Assembly (NCBI GenBank): GCA_030789695.1
Contig: CM061132.1
Location: 161,907,442-161,971,441 of the forward strand
DNA from: Scilla litardierei
Taxonomy: Eukaryota; Streptophyta; Magnoliopsida; Asparagales; Asparagaceae
Direction: 5' to 3'
Length of the DNA stretch: 64,000 nt
Positions 1 to 12,439 of this stretch are shown here, piece after piece. Positions within the stretch are counted from its first letter, which is position 1; each line of letters opens with the position of its first letter. Position numbers and translations under genes: made by a program. The notes under the pieces were generated by a model, which was given only the letters and a program-made list of their open reading frames with translations, had not been told where the DNA came from and searched no databases.

Positions 1-2859
1 TTTTGATTAGGTTACTAATTATCTTATTTTAATAATTACTTTAATTCAATTATTTTACCATTCACATTTATTTTACTGATCACTTTAATTTAATTACCTT
101 GCGAATTAAAATTTACTAATCGTTTTGAATTTTCACTAATTACTTTGATTAGTTTACTAATTACATTTCAATTTCCTTAATTACTTAATTACTCTATTCA
201 CTTATCTATCATTACAAACAACAAACACGTTTGATAAAACCAGATACATTCCCCTCAAACTGGTCAAAAGATAACATTGATACCTATCTTAATCACGGAC
301 CAACCCCGCTTGACTAAATACTTAATGCAGCTTAATATTTCAACCAGCTCACGTCTTTTGAAAACTGATACATCCCCCTCGGATTAGTCAAGGGATTACA
401 TTTAAGTATGTCAAAATCAAAAACCTAATTTCTTTGACAAATGGAAAAGGGTGTTTTCCCCCTAATCTTTTTAAAACGTTCTTCTCTCTGCAAAAATTCT
501 GCAAAAACATGTTTCCCGAAACTTATCACCCAAACCAAATCCTCCATCCTTCATCAGATTTCAACAAACCCAAATCCCCAACAAATCAAACCCAAACTAA
601 ATTATTCCCAAAATACAAACCCCAAAAATGATCTGTTCGAAATCAAAAGCCTAGATTAGAAGAGATCTGATACTTCAAATTCATTGTAGCAAATGAATCA
701 AATCTCAACTCAAACAAACCCTCAATCTTCATCTTCTCCCTCTCCCCTCACCATGGCCGCCGCCCGAGCTCCTGCGCCACCCGCGCGCGCACATGGCTGC
801 AAGCCGCCGCCGACCGCCGGACTGGGCCGCCGCTGGAGCTGGCGCCCCTCCTCCCCTCCGCGCGCGCCGCCTGGAAGACCGTCGGAGAGCGCACGATCGC
901 CGGACTTCGCCCAGCGCCGACCGTCCGCCCCCTCAGCTCTCTCCTCCGTGCGCCATGACATGCTCCCCGGGCCTGCGTGAGTATTCCCATGGCTGCTTGC
1001 AACATTGAGTTAACAAAAAAATGAAAGACAGTAGAACGAAATGAGGATGAGGGTGACAGGCTAGATATTAAGAAGAGTTGAAAGAGAGAGAGTATGATAA
1101 TAAATAAAGATAGGGTCACCTCTTAATAATAATAATAATAATAAGAGTGTGTTAAAGTAATGTTAAAGAGATAGGGGGACAGCCATGTATAAAGAAAAGT
1201 GGGTGGGTAGTTAACAGCCATGTTAAAATAATAAGTGGGTTGGTAGTTAACAGATATGTATAAAGAAAAGAGAGAGAAAAAGTTATGGATATATATATAT
1301 ATATATATGTATATATATTAAATTGTTAGATGTATGTGGTAGCAGGTAGACCCATTTAATGTAATGTTAACCATAGTCATCTTAATCCTTATGTTAACAT
1401 TGTGATTAGCTTAATTAGTAGGGTGTTGTGTTAATTAACTAATTAGTGTTGTTAAATTCAGCAAGTTAGTATTGTTAAATAATGATATGTTAATATTAAA
1501 AATATGAATATAATGAGGCGTATAATGTTAGGGTAGCACCATATAAACATCACCCTAGCCAGAGAGCCCGATAAAATTAGATGAACCTAATTTAGGGATT
1601 AACCCGATATTTTGATTATCTCGCAATATATCTTATTCAGTGATTTGTCTAACCAAAACAGAGAACCGGATGTACCGCTACGTAGTACCCGTCGAAACGA
1701 ACCCAACGGCACCAAAATCACGGAAATCAGGCAAGTATACAATTTATAATGTATTTTTGAAATTAGATGCTCCATTGGTCTTTTATTTGATATATGCTAA
1801 ACTTTTAATTATAACAAAGAAAAAAATGATTTTCTGTAAAATGTTCATCAAACCAACCTGCTTGCCATTCTTTTAATTATTGTGGATGATGTAAATTAAT
1901 GATGAAATGTTGACGACTTAAATTGAAAGAACATCTTGCTTGGTCACTAGAGAGTGACATCGTGAGATCGTGCGCCTCGAAGGCGAAATCGTGATTTTCG
2001 TGATGTCATGTAAGTTGACAAATTCGTGCTTGTAAATCGTGAATTAGGCTGGCTCGTGTTCCGGCACAAATCTTGGGTGGGGTAAGGGTTGAGCGGCTGC
2101 TAGGCGTATGAACGGGTACTCTCTTCAAGGGCACCACCCGTATGCGGTGGGTTAGCGCCAATCACGGTAAGCCCCCGTGAGAAGAACGACTCACTCATCA
2201 CGTCCTAAAGGCGAGAACCCTATTATAGACATGACATGCTAACAATCGTGAAATGCTAACTTGAAACTTGCAAAGTGAAATTGTTATCTCGGTAAAATTG
2301 ACATGCTTTACTTTACTTGTCAGATTGTTTAGAACTGCATGATAGGATGTCTTTTATTCTATTTCAGCATGTTTAATCTTGTCGTCGCTATTTCATTTAA
2401 ACTATCAACGCCTCTTAAATTCATTATAAATTTGTATATTTCTTGCCTTGGGTTCTAACATCTTTTTGCAGACCCTTGCTGACATACATTCATGTTTTTG
2501 GATGTATGTCAGATCCCGGGCTTTAGCACCAGGAGGACTAGTTGAGATAGCTGAAGCAGTGGACCAAGACTTGTTGGACTAGTGAAATTTCATTGCACTT
2601 CCTTTCATTGTTGTACGGGTCATAAGACCCACTCTTCCTTCTTCATTTGTTGTAATTCCGTTGGGACGTTTGAGATTGTAATAATGTTTCTTTTATCTGT
2701 GTGTTTTGAGTAATGCAAAGCAAGAACCTGCAGTTTTCACACAGACGCTTATTGTGTTAAGTCAAGGGGAAAGAAAAGCAAAAGTACCTCCTCCCGACTT
2801 GCACAAGCGGGCCCGTTCGCGTCCTCGCTCCCAAGCCTAATGGGAAGCGGGGCGTGACA
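1..2859 (+). repeat. 5' LTR (truncated by window start)
   Basis: It matches 6333-9199 almost base for base; the visible differences are a few substitutions, an A-run length change near 1014 and a changed (AT)n tract near 1290. It ends GGCGTGACA at 2859, followed by GGTTTTAGTGGTGGCCCATG, which also follows the LTR of the related element at 19447 (there on the minus strand). A TGGTGGCCCATG stretch at 2867 starts with TGG and is the best candidate primer-binding site, but I could not assign a tRNA. Confidence 0.9.
2479..2512. other. Perfect 11-bp stem-loop near LTR end
   Basis: CTGACATACAT is followed after 12 bases by its exact reverse complement ATGTATGTCAG. The same hairpin lies at 8819-8852, 18630-18663 and 19798-19831, in every LTR copy that reaches this region. 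Confidence 0.8.
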
Positions 2860-5800
2860 GGTTTTAGTGGTGGCCCATGCAGGTCAATGCTCATGCAAAA
2901 TACTTTAAAACAACATGGATAATATTACAATCTTGACTCTCAAACAACACCTTCCTAAGAATTTTCTACCCCGATCAACTACAGTAGAAAATTCTCGTCC
3001 TAAGTTTCCTGATCCTTAGTTAACCAAAACAGTATATCCTTGATTTTTAGTATCCCTTCATTTTACATTCCATTTTTTTGACATTAGGAATCTATTGTAA
3101 ACTTTTCACCGATCATTTCCTACCCTCACTCCCAATTGATCATCCTATTCTAACCCTTACTCTCGACCCACGTGATCTTCCTGACAGCCATCTTTACCTT
3201 TTGAATCACTCCCATTACTGTACTGATTTTACTATCGATGTCTCTTTTATGAAATTTCTCTCCCAGTTTAACTTCTTTAAAAAAAATCTTTTACATAGGC
3301 CTTATATTTTTCAACTGGCTTAAAATTATTATTTGATTTTGAGTTTCCTTTACTGAAAATTTTTAGTCATTGAGTTTTTAAATGATTTCTACTTTATACC
3401 ATCCGTACCCACATATTTTACTTTCTACATTTATCTTTAAACTCTTTTATTGATGGCACACATATAAATGATAAGTTGCCTTCAATGGACCATGATCCGG
3501 TCAATGTGCTTGGCTAAGTTTGTTGGATCACCCTAGCTAGACTTGGGGTAAGTGATCCTGGCTTAGTCACTTCCCTGACCGTGTCCGCTGGACCGCAAGG
3601 ACGTGAATCATGATTATGTATGGCATTTTATTCTTACTATACTACAACAGATTTCAAATCAACCGACCATATACTACTACTTTTAAACTAAATAAAACAT
3701 CAACTATTTCAGTGTATTAGTTATGAATTCATCGTATTTATACTTTAAAATTTTGTATATAAAAAAAATCTATCTCCATTTACGAAACAAATACTACATC
3801 TATGCACCCATGACCCTTTCGTCTTTTGCTTATCTACTATTTTTAACTTATACCACATTCTCACTATACTTATATATGTTATTAGGATATTGTCACATTC
3901 TTGCACATACCTCCCATTCTCCCATTTAATCATTCATAACCATTTCTATGCCACTTGATCAAACTAACTCTTGTCACGACCACTGATTTGATAATAAAGT
4001 TTCACCGACTAAGTCGAGACTACTCGAACGTGATATAACGGTATAATAATAAGCAATCTTAAATTACTATTGGATCAGTGTCTAGAAAGGAATGGGAAGG
4101 GGGTTGGTCAACCAATGTACTTGTCCTGCGGTCATAGAAGTGACCTGTGCCTTTAAGCCCTGACTGCCTGACTGGTTTGGGAGTTAAACTAGACTTCTTA
4201 TTATTAGGCCAGCATACACCATTAGATAGTCAAGCAACGTTTGTTTTCCTCGTGCTCGCTCATTACTTGTCCTTTTCAATCTTACTGCGTCTACCTGGTT
4301 GTCTTACTATTGTCATCACATTGCATGTTGATTAAAACATTGTTACCATTTGCCATGCCACCGTCGTTACTACTACACTTGCACGGTCACATTTACTTAA
4401 TACATTACATGCAATTTATTTACTACACTTAGCAGCCACCCGCGCGTACTTTACTTTTCCGCTCGTATATGCATGTCTGTTCTTACTTCTTACACCTGTA
4501 AGATCATCTTTCTGATCAAGCTACTCCATACACTTGCCTCACCTGAAACCATTAGTCGCCAACTTGATTTGTTACTTATACAACTCTGTATCCTACACTA
4601 TCTCTTGGTTACCACATTATTGCATCTATTTATTTATCACCACTTTGGCGAGATTAGTTATAATTTTGCGTTACAACCTTTTCTTTTAAAATGTTTACTT
4701 CTACTTTTATTACTATCATCAACAATGTTAAATTTTGTTATCCGTTATATTGTTAGAATGGTTAGATATAATAATTGTTATTATTAGGGGATTATAATGA
4801 TGTAAGGTGTAGTTGTGTTGATTAATTACAATATGACGGATGGAATAATGTGTTCAAAAATTATATTTCACATTTAGTATATACCCATTCATAATGACTT
4901 CAAGAGGATTCCATACTATGAAAGGTACACAGGAAAACGAGCACATTATGGATTTAGAATTCATATTACTAGCAGCTGAGAGTAGCCTTGTAAATATTAC
5001 ATGATTTATGATGACGATAATAGAGTATTTAACGTAACAAGACTTCATCGTACGGACAGCAAGATGGAGACGTCGAAAATGATATGATATGTTGATGCAA
5101 ATGGATAGTTGCGTATATTGATATAAGTTGCTTGGGATAAGATTCAATGAGAAATGATGAGATGTGATTCAAAAATTTGTTAATTAGGTGTTTGAACTTA
5201 TGAGTTGTCACGATGAAGAATGAGTTGGGAGCCTGATAAATGTTGATAGTAGATGGTGATGTATACTAGGCGTATCTCTTTTTTTACTTGTCGTATTATG
5301 TTAGTAATTGGTATAGCACCGTTATATCAATGGATTAATATACGAATAAGATTAATATTGGGATTTATGGATAACACAATTATAGTACTACGAGTTAGGT
5401 TATACGATGAGCAAGGTATAATACACTACAGCTGGGGCAACCTATGAGAATGTACAGCTTTTTGGAGAACTTGAGTATAAAGGATATCATACATTAAAGA
5501 TTCCCCGAGACGATGTTACTACCTTAATAGCAATGATGAGCGAAAGATTAAGGGAATTTGTAAGAAGTATTGGTTGAGGATAGTTGATATTTTCTCTTTC
5601 GAGGTTGCCTAGTTCAAAATATTAATTGTTTAAGACAAGAATTACGAGATAGAAGTCAAAAAGAAAAGGGAGGTAATGGACTTGTATTTAAGTTCAGGAT
5701 ATGCTTATTTATTCAGCGACGAGACGAGAAGTGATGATTTATTTTAGTAGCACTTGTTTGGTGTTTATGGGTTTAGCAATCTGAGTGTTAGAATATTGGG

Positions 5801-6118
5801 GTGGCTGTTAAGAGGATACGTATTTACATTATTATTTTTCTCATTCTCATTTCTGCACATCGTTGGTAGCCGTCGTTAGCTATCTTGCTTGTCTATTGAC
5901 GGTTAAGGCCATCGATGGTGCTAAGTCTCCGAACCTCTTTTTAGAATTCAATCTTAATCACCTCACTTGCGTCTCTTCCTAACCAATTTCATTTCTTCGC
6001 CTCGAAGTATTCAGGTCATAATCTACCTCATAGAAATACGAGATTGTTATCCATACTTTTTCCTGTTCATTAGTTGATAAGAATTCCGAGGACGGAATTA
6101 TTCTTAAGGTGGGTAGAA
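2860..6118 (+). other. Non-coding interior of the LARD-like element
   Basis: AT-rich sequence, with stops in all frames and no recognisable gag, protease, RT, RNase H or integrase motif. Just after the 5' LTR lies the conserved leader. At ~6096-6118 is a polypurine-type tract (ACGGAATTATTCTTAAGGTG followed by GGTAGAA) directly before the 3' LTR. Some stretches near 5630-5690 weakly recall the 3' end of gypsy pol, but no reading frame survives, so this is not annotated as coding. Confidence 0.65.
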
Positions 6119-9100
6119 TGTAACGGCCTGTATTTTTAGACATGTGTTAGCTCGTGTGTATCGGTATTCTATTACAGTCATCCGAATAATCTTTCGTCCG
6201 TAAGAGTCGATGCGAGCGCGTCTCTGATTTCGCTTTTACCGTGTTATCATTAATTGACTATCAAGTTTAACTAAATGGTTTAACTTAATTATCTTCCTAA
6301 TCACTTCATTATTTACTAATTACTTTACTTATTTTTGATTAGGTTACTAATTATCTTATTTTAATAATTACTTTAATTCAATTATTTTACCATTCACATT
6401 TATTTTACTGATCACTTTAATTTAATTACCTTGCGAATTAAAATTTACTAATCGTTTTGAATTTTCACTAATTACTTTGATTAGTTTACTAATTACATTT
6501 CAATTTCCTTAATTACTTAATTACTCTATTCACTTATCTATCATTACAAACAACAAACACGTTTGATAAAACCAGATACATTCCCCTCAAACTGGTCAAA
6601 AGATAACATTGATACCTATCTTAATCACGGACCAACCCCGCTTGACTAAATACTTAATGCAGCTTAATATTTCAACCAGCTCACGTCTTTTGAAAACTGA
6701 TACATCCCCCTCGGATTAGTCAAGGGATTACATTTAAGTATGTCAAAATCAAAAACCTAATTTCTTTGACAAATGCAGAAGGGTGTTTTCCCCCTAATCT
6801 TTTTAAAACGTTCTTCTCTCTGCAAAAATTCTGCAAAAACATGTTTCCCGAAACTTATCACCCAAACCAAATCCTCCATCCTTCATTAGATTTCAACAAA
6901 CCCAAATCCCCAACAAATCAAACCCAAACTAAATTATTCCCAAAATACAAACCCCAAAAATGATCTGTTCGAAATCAAAAGCCTAGATTAGAAGAGATCT
7001 GATACTTCAAATTCATTGTAGCAAATGAATCAAATCTCAACTCAAACAAACCCTCAATCTTCATCTTCTCCCTCTCCCCTCACCATGGCCGCCGCCCGAG
7101 CTCCTGCGCCACCCGCGCGCGCACATGGCTGCAAGCCGCCGCCGACCGCCGGACTGGGCCGCCGCTGGAGCTGGCGCCCCTCCTCCCCTCCGCGCGCGCC
7201 GCCTGGAAGACCGTCGGAGAGCGCACGATCGCCGGACTTCGCCCAGCGCCGACCGTCCGCCCCCTCAGCTCTCTCCTCCGTGCGCCATGACATGCTCCCC
7301 GGGCCTGCGTGAGTATTCCCATGGCTGCTTGCAACATTGAGTTAACAAAAAAAAATGAAAGACAGTAGAACGAAATGAGGATGAGGGTGACAGGCTAGAT
7401 ATTAAGAAGAGTTGAAAGAGAGAGAGTATGATAATAAATAAAGATAGGGTCACCTCTTAATAATAATAATAATAATAAGAGTGTGTTAAAGTAATGTTAA
7501 AGAGATAGGGGGACAGCCATGTATAAAGAAAAGTGGGTGGGTAGTTAACAGCCATGTTAAAATAATAAGTGGGTTGGTAGTTAACAGATATGTATAAAGA
7601 AAAGAGAGAGAAAAAGTTATGGATATATATATATATATGTATGTATATATATATATATTAAATTGTTAGATGTATGTTGTAGCAGGTAGACCCATTTAAT
7701 GTAATATTAACCATAGTCATCTTAATCCTTATGTTAACATTGTGATTAGCTTAATTAGTAGGGTGTTGTGTTAATTAACTAATTAGTGTTGTTAAATTCA
7801 GCAAGTTAGTATTGTTAAATAATGATAGGTTAATATTAAAAATATGAATATAATGAGGCGTATAATGTTAGGGTAGCACCATATAAACATCACCCTAGCC
7901 AGAGAGCCCGATAAAATTAGATGAACCTAATTTAGGGATTAACCCGATATTTTGATTATCTCGCAATATATCTTATTCAGTGATTTGTCTAACCAAAACA
8001 GAGAACCGGATGTACCGCTACGTAGTACCCGTCGAAACGAACCCAACGGCACCAAAATCACGGAAATCAGGCAAGTATACAATTTATAATGTATTTTTGA
8101 AATTAGATGCTCCATTGGTCTTTTATTTGATATATGCTAAACTTTTAATTATAACAAAGAAAAAAATGATTTTCTGTAAAATGTTCATCAAACCAACCTG
8201 CTTGCCATTCTTTTAATTATTGTGGATGATGTAAATTAATGATGAAATGTTGACGACTTAAATTGAAAGAACATCTTGCTTGGTCACTAGAGAGTGACAT
8301 CGTGAGATCGTGCGCCTCGAAGGCGAAATCGTGATTTTCGTGATGTCATGTAAGTTGACAAATTCGTGCTTGTAAATCGTGAATTAGGCTGGCTCGTGTT
8401 CCGGCACAAATCTTGGGTGGGGTAAGGGTTGAGCGGCTGCTAGGCGTATGAACGGGTACTTTCTTCAAGGGCACCACCCGTATGCGGTGGGTTAGCGCCA
8501 ATCACGGTAAGCCCCCGTGAGAAGAACGACTCACTCATCACGTCCTAAAGGCGAGAACCCTATTATAGACATGACATGCTAACAATCGTGAAATGCTAAC
8601 TTGAAACTTGCAAAGTGAAATTGTTATCTCGGTAAAATTGACATGCTTTACTTTACTTGTCAGATTGTTTAGAACTGCATGATAGGATGTCTTTTATTCT
8701 ATTTCAGCATGTTTAATCTTGTCGTCGCTATTTCATTTAAACTATCAACGCCTCTTAAATTCATTATAAATTTGTATATTTCGTGCCTTGGGTTCTAACA
8801 TCTTTTTGCAGACCCTTGCTGACATACATTCATGTTTTTGGATGTATGTCAGATCCCGGGCTTTAGCACCAGGAGGACTAGTTGAGATAGCTGAAGCAGT
8901 GGACCAAGACTTGTTGGACTAGTGAAATTTCATTGCACTTCATTTCATTGTTGTACGTGTCATAAGACCCACTGTTCCTTCTTCATTTGTTGTAATTCCG
9001 TTGGGACGTTTGAGATTGTAATAATGTTTCTTTTATCTGTGTGTTTTGAGTAATGCAAAGCAAGAACCTGCAGTTTTCACACAGACGCTTATTGTGTTAA

Positions 9101-9199
9101 GTCAAGGGGAAAGAAAAGCAAAAGTACCTCCTCCCGACTTGCACAAGCGGGCCCATTCGCGTCCTCATTCCCAAGCCTAATGGGAAGCGGGGCGTGACA
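6119..9199 (+). repeat. 3' LTR of the LARD-like element (complete, 3081 bp)
   Basis: It starts TGTAACGGCCTG and ends GCGTGACA, so the outer bases are TG...CA. A GC-rich island (about 7085-7310) sits in otherwise AT-rich sequence and gives spurious Ala/Pro/Arg-rich open frames on both strands. A (TAA)n run lies near 7459-7480, an (AT)n tract near 7624-7660 and the conserved hairpin at 8819. The flank after the LTR is ACCTT; its partner target duplication is outside the window. Confidence 0.9.
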
Positions 9200-10608
9200 A
9201 CCTTGAAGCTCCATGCTGCAGTCACCTCTGCCATCGATGTGGCGTTTTCTATCCCGAGGGACTCTGCCCTTAGACTATATATAGAAGCTCAAAGCATGGC
9301 CTTAGAGGCTCCCCGTTTAGCGACGTCGATCCGGATGGCGAGGATGACGACGACAACGTCTCCCTCAACAAGCGGATGTAGATGTAGAGGGGCTGGCGGT
9401 CCCACGGGTGCCATGTGAGGGGTCTGCACCCTCCGAAACCTCTCAGTCATTAGAGTGTAGGGCAGAGCGGTTTATGTGAATTATAAAGGAATAAAAATAA
9501 CAAATATAATGAAAAGTTTGGCACTCTGCATAGTTCTATCAAGGTTTAAAATTTTGATACTTCAGTTATAAAGCGTCTTTAATTTTTTTGTGAAAAATTG
9601 GGAAACTCAGAATGATTTGTGCATTAAGATAGGAAAATTATTCATTTTTGTGTCAAATGAGTGATTAAGAAGATTCTTGTTAATAGGTATATCAGGAAAT
9701 AGGGGTCATATTAATTATTCATAGATATTGATCATATTAATAATTCATAGACAATCAAGACTAAAGTATTACTTAACAAGACTGCAAATGTTTTAATTAA
9801 TATCTTCAACATAGTGTGAACATATCTGCTATGAATTCATCTTAGATGAACATAGCAGCTATGAATGCATATTATATGAAATTTAAAAGAATATCAAACT
9901 ATGAAATGAATATGTAATACCATCCACCCCGAAATGAATATTTTAATATCAAAACTAAATTTGAGGAATTTCCAAACAATGAAGGAAAAATCAAAACCAG
10001 AACCTTGTCGTCGTCGTTGGAGAATAGCGTCGTCGGAGTTAACACAGTCAAAAATCCATAATTCGCTAGGTCGGCTCGTCCGAGGAAAGAAAAAAACCCT
10101 AATTTGTTAGAAACAATAGAGAGATAGAGAGAGAGGAAGGAATATAGCTACCCGCCTGAGTCCACGAAGAGCGTCAGAGAACAGAAACCCTAATTTTTTT
10201 CGCTTGATATCGCCGAGACCCAATCATCGGATCGTCGACTGTTGATCCTCGTTCGTCGCAAGGTTCCATCGCTCTGTTAACGACGGATCTCTCCGGTTGT
10301 CGTCGCTCGAGAGAGACAGAACTCTCCATTTCCGATCGCCGTGGCTTTCATCGAGAGAGCGAGAGAGAGAGGGAGGGAGGGAGGGAGGGAGGGAGGGAGG
10401 GATGTGGGTTTCGGTAAGAGAACGAGAGATGTGGGTTTCGATAAGAGAACGAGAGATAGATGAAATGGGTTTTGATCAGTATTAATTATAACTTTTCGTT
10501 GCAGTATGGTTTAATTTTAAATTTTTCGTTCTCCCGCCAGATCTAAGCGCGAGGTATTTCGACAAGTTCGTTCTCCCGCCAGAGCTAGGCGCGATGTATT
10601 TCGACAAT
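9200..10608. other. Intergenic sequence, unassigned; short coding-like patch and GGGA microsatellite
   Basis: No convincing gene. Positions 9200-9420 are GC-richer and open for about 74 codons on the plus strand, but I recognise no domain. From about 9480 to 9980 the sequence is AT-rich and featureless. A (GGGA)n simple repeat occupies 10365-10401. GAGA-rich leader-like sequence around 10110-10460 may belong to the truncated CACTA element that ends at 10881. Confidence 0.5.
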
Positions 10609-10881
10609 TCCGTGGCATATACACATTTTGCCATGGACTTGCACTGGCAGTTACAAGTATCAGCCACTGATTATTATGTGGCAATTACGTTACTCTGACG
10701 GAAAGTGGAGATAATGATATATCCATGGCTATTACTTAGTTGCCACGGAAATTCCATGGCTGTTACTTTATTAGCCATGGAAAAATAGCCACGGAATATT
10801 TCGTGGCTAATTAAGAAACAGTTGCCACGGAATCATTCCGTGTCAGATGTTCTGTGGCTAAGGTCCAATTTTCTAGTAGTG
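10609..10881 (-). mobile_element. Terminal fragment of a CACTA (En/Spm-type) transposon
   Basis: The plus strand ends in CCAATTTTCTAGTAGTG; its complement starts CACTACTAGAAAATTGG, the usual terminal inverted repeat of plant CACTA elements. Inside it are clustered subterminal repeats in both orientations (variants of GCCACGGAAT and GCCATGGAAA), another CACTA trait. No matching CACTA end was seen upstream between the retrotransposon and here, so the element is broken or its other end was lost. Confidence 0.7.
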
Positions 10882-12174
10882 TCATTAGGTCAAGGAGCCT
10901 CCGAAGAAGAAGGCCAAGGTTATTGCTGTTGAGCAGCGGGCCAGCCATACTTTAAGCTCGGCTCAATTTGAGACGGAGCCGGTGCTGGTCATGAGAGTGG
11001 CAAGGGCTCGGGAGAGGAGGGGCCTACTGTCTGAAAAAGGATGCTTCATCTCATGGGCAAGGAGACCGAAATTGAGGACAGTCTAATGGACCTCACCACT
11101 AGAGAGTTCTTTGGGGCAATGTCGCATATGAGCCAAATGAATACTCCCATTGCGAAGTTTAACGAGGCTCATAGCACATGCATTGCCCTTGTTTCACCTT
11201 CTTGTATATGCTCAAGAGACAGCAGGTTGCCTCTTCCGTAGCTATTATAGGTAGAGAAAGCATGTCCAGTCCCTTGAGCAAGAGATCCAACCGCTGTGTG
11301 AGCAAGCTGCTGCGGGAGCGGAGGCAGATGTTCTCCGCACACAGGCTTGCTCAGTCGAGGAGGAGCTAGGAAGACATAAGGTAGATGCCGATATGCTTTG
11401 CACTTAGGCTCGGTCCTCTGGAGTATGGATGGCAGTAATGGCCTGACCCGCCCGACCCGACCTGGCCCGACCCAGTTTTGACCCGGCCCGCAGCCGGGTC
11501 GGGGCAAGCTTGGGCTTTGTATGCGCCCCGACCCACCCCGCCCCGCCCCGGTAAACTATAGAGATTCTAAAAAACATTACTATTTTGATGCGGACCATGC
11601 AGTCAGCGAATAACCTATAACTCATACTCTATTCCACGGTTCTCCTAATTGGGCCAATTCCCAATTACCAAATAAATCAAAATTCTCACAATTCACAAAT
11701 AAACTTTTTATTTGTGATTCATATGGATGACACTAATGACCTGACCCGACCCGGTTTTGGTAAGAAAGAAACCGCCCCGCCCCGGCCCGCGACCCGCCCC
11801 GCCCCGGCCTGTAGATGGGTCGGGGCAAGCTTGGGTAGTTAAATACCAGCCCCGCCCCGTAGTATTGCCATTCCTACTCTGGTGACGAGCTCGAAAGGCA
11901 GAGGATAGAGACCAAGATGCTCTATGCATATGACCCCTCAGCTAAGGAGGAGCTGGATAGGCAGAGGATGGAGCTTCAGCGGCTACGGTATGCGGGGGCC
12001 AAACCAAGGAGGCAGGCTGAGCTAGCCATATAACTGGACTTTAAGTTCCGAGAGGCAAAGGCTTAGCTGCAGTTGGCTAAGGAAGAAGAGGTCAAGCTTC
12101 AGATGAGATGTAATAAATCTTCTGAAGCCATTGCTCAGTTCAAACAAAACCGAGACGGCCAAGCCATCGCCTAA
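10882..12174 (+). pseudogene. Decayed coding remnant with coiled-coil composition (transposon-derived, family uncertain)
   Basis: Short open pieces in shifting plus-strand frames read as basic, then Glu/Gln/Ala/Leu-rich protein, for example DLTTREFFGAMSHMSQMNTP near 11095-11160, a heptad-like stretch near 11265-11400, and MLYAYDPSAKEELDRQRMEL near 11918-11977. Stops and frameshifts break it throughout. An 8-bp target duplication shows that the MITE at 11424-11876 inserted into it. Composition suggests a gag-like or accessory retrotransposon protein rather than a host gene, but I recognise no domain. Confidence 0.45.
11424..11876. mobile_element. hAT-type MITE, 453 bp, with 8-bp target duplication
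   Basis: The element starts TATGGATGGCAGTAAT and ends with the complement of TAGGAATGGCAATACT, giving imperfect terminal inverted repeats. It is flanked by CTCTGGAG (11416-11423) and CTCTGGTG (11877-11884), an 8-bp duplication with one mismatch, as for hAT elements. The subterminal GC-rich block made of CCCGACCCG-like units occurs twice, at about 11426-11520 and 11722-11835, suggesting an internal duplication or nested copy. Confidence 0.75.
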
Positions 12175-12390
12175 GGGCCTGTTCTTTTGCTAGAACAGAG
12201 AAAAATGGAATAGGGGGAAGTTTGTATTCCAATGAGAGAGAAAATAGAGTTTTGTGTTCTTTTGGATAGAATAGAGTATGTAAAGTGGGGTTTTGAATAG
12301 AAAGTGGGGTTTACATTCTATTCTTGTGTCCTTTTAAGATTGGAGAGAAATGAGAAAGTGGAATGATGGTGAATTGGGGGGGGGGGGGGG

Positions 12391-12439
<49 letters not shown>

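Larger units (their letters stand above)
1..9199 (+). mobile_element. LARD-like Ty3/gypsy-type LTR retrotransposon, non-coding interior (5' end outside window)
   Basis: The sequence from position 1 recurs from 6333 onward with very high identity up to 2859/9199, which defines two direct LTRs around a 3.26 kb interior. The complete 3' LTR starts TGTAACGGCC and ends GGCGTGACA, so the first ~214 bases of the 5' LTR lie before the window. The interior has no open frame of note in any strand, and a purine-rich tract (TAAGGTGGGTAGAA) precedes the 3' LTR. Very long LTRs with a non-coding interior are the hallmark of large retrotransposon derivatives (LARDs), which depend on partner elements for proteins. 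The tract-plus-TGTAAC junction resembles that of chromovirus (Tekay/Del) elements, so a degenerate member of that lineage is the alternative. Confidence 0.85.

Noticed and set aside
693..980. Open frames of 70-95 codons on both strands in the LTR island (also at 7025-7312)
   Set aside because: They lie in a GC-rich block, are open on both strands at once, are Ala/Pro/Arg-rich with no domain, and are inside LTRs.
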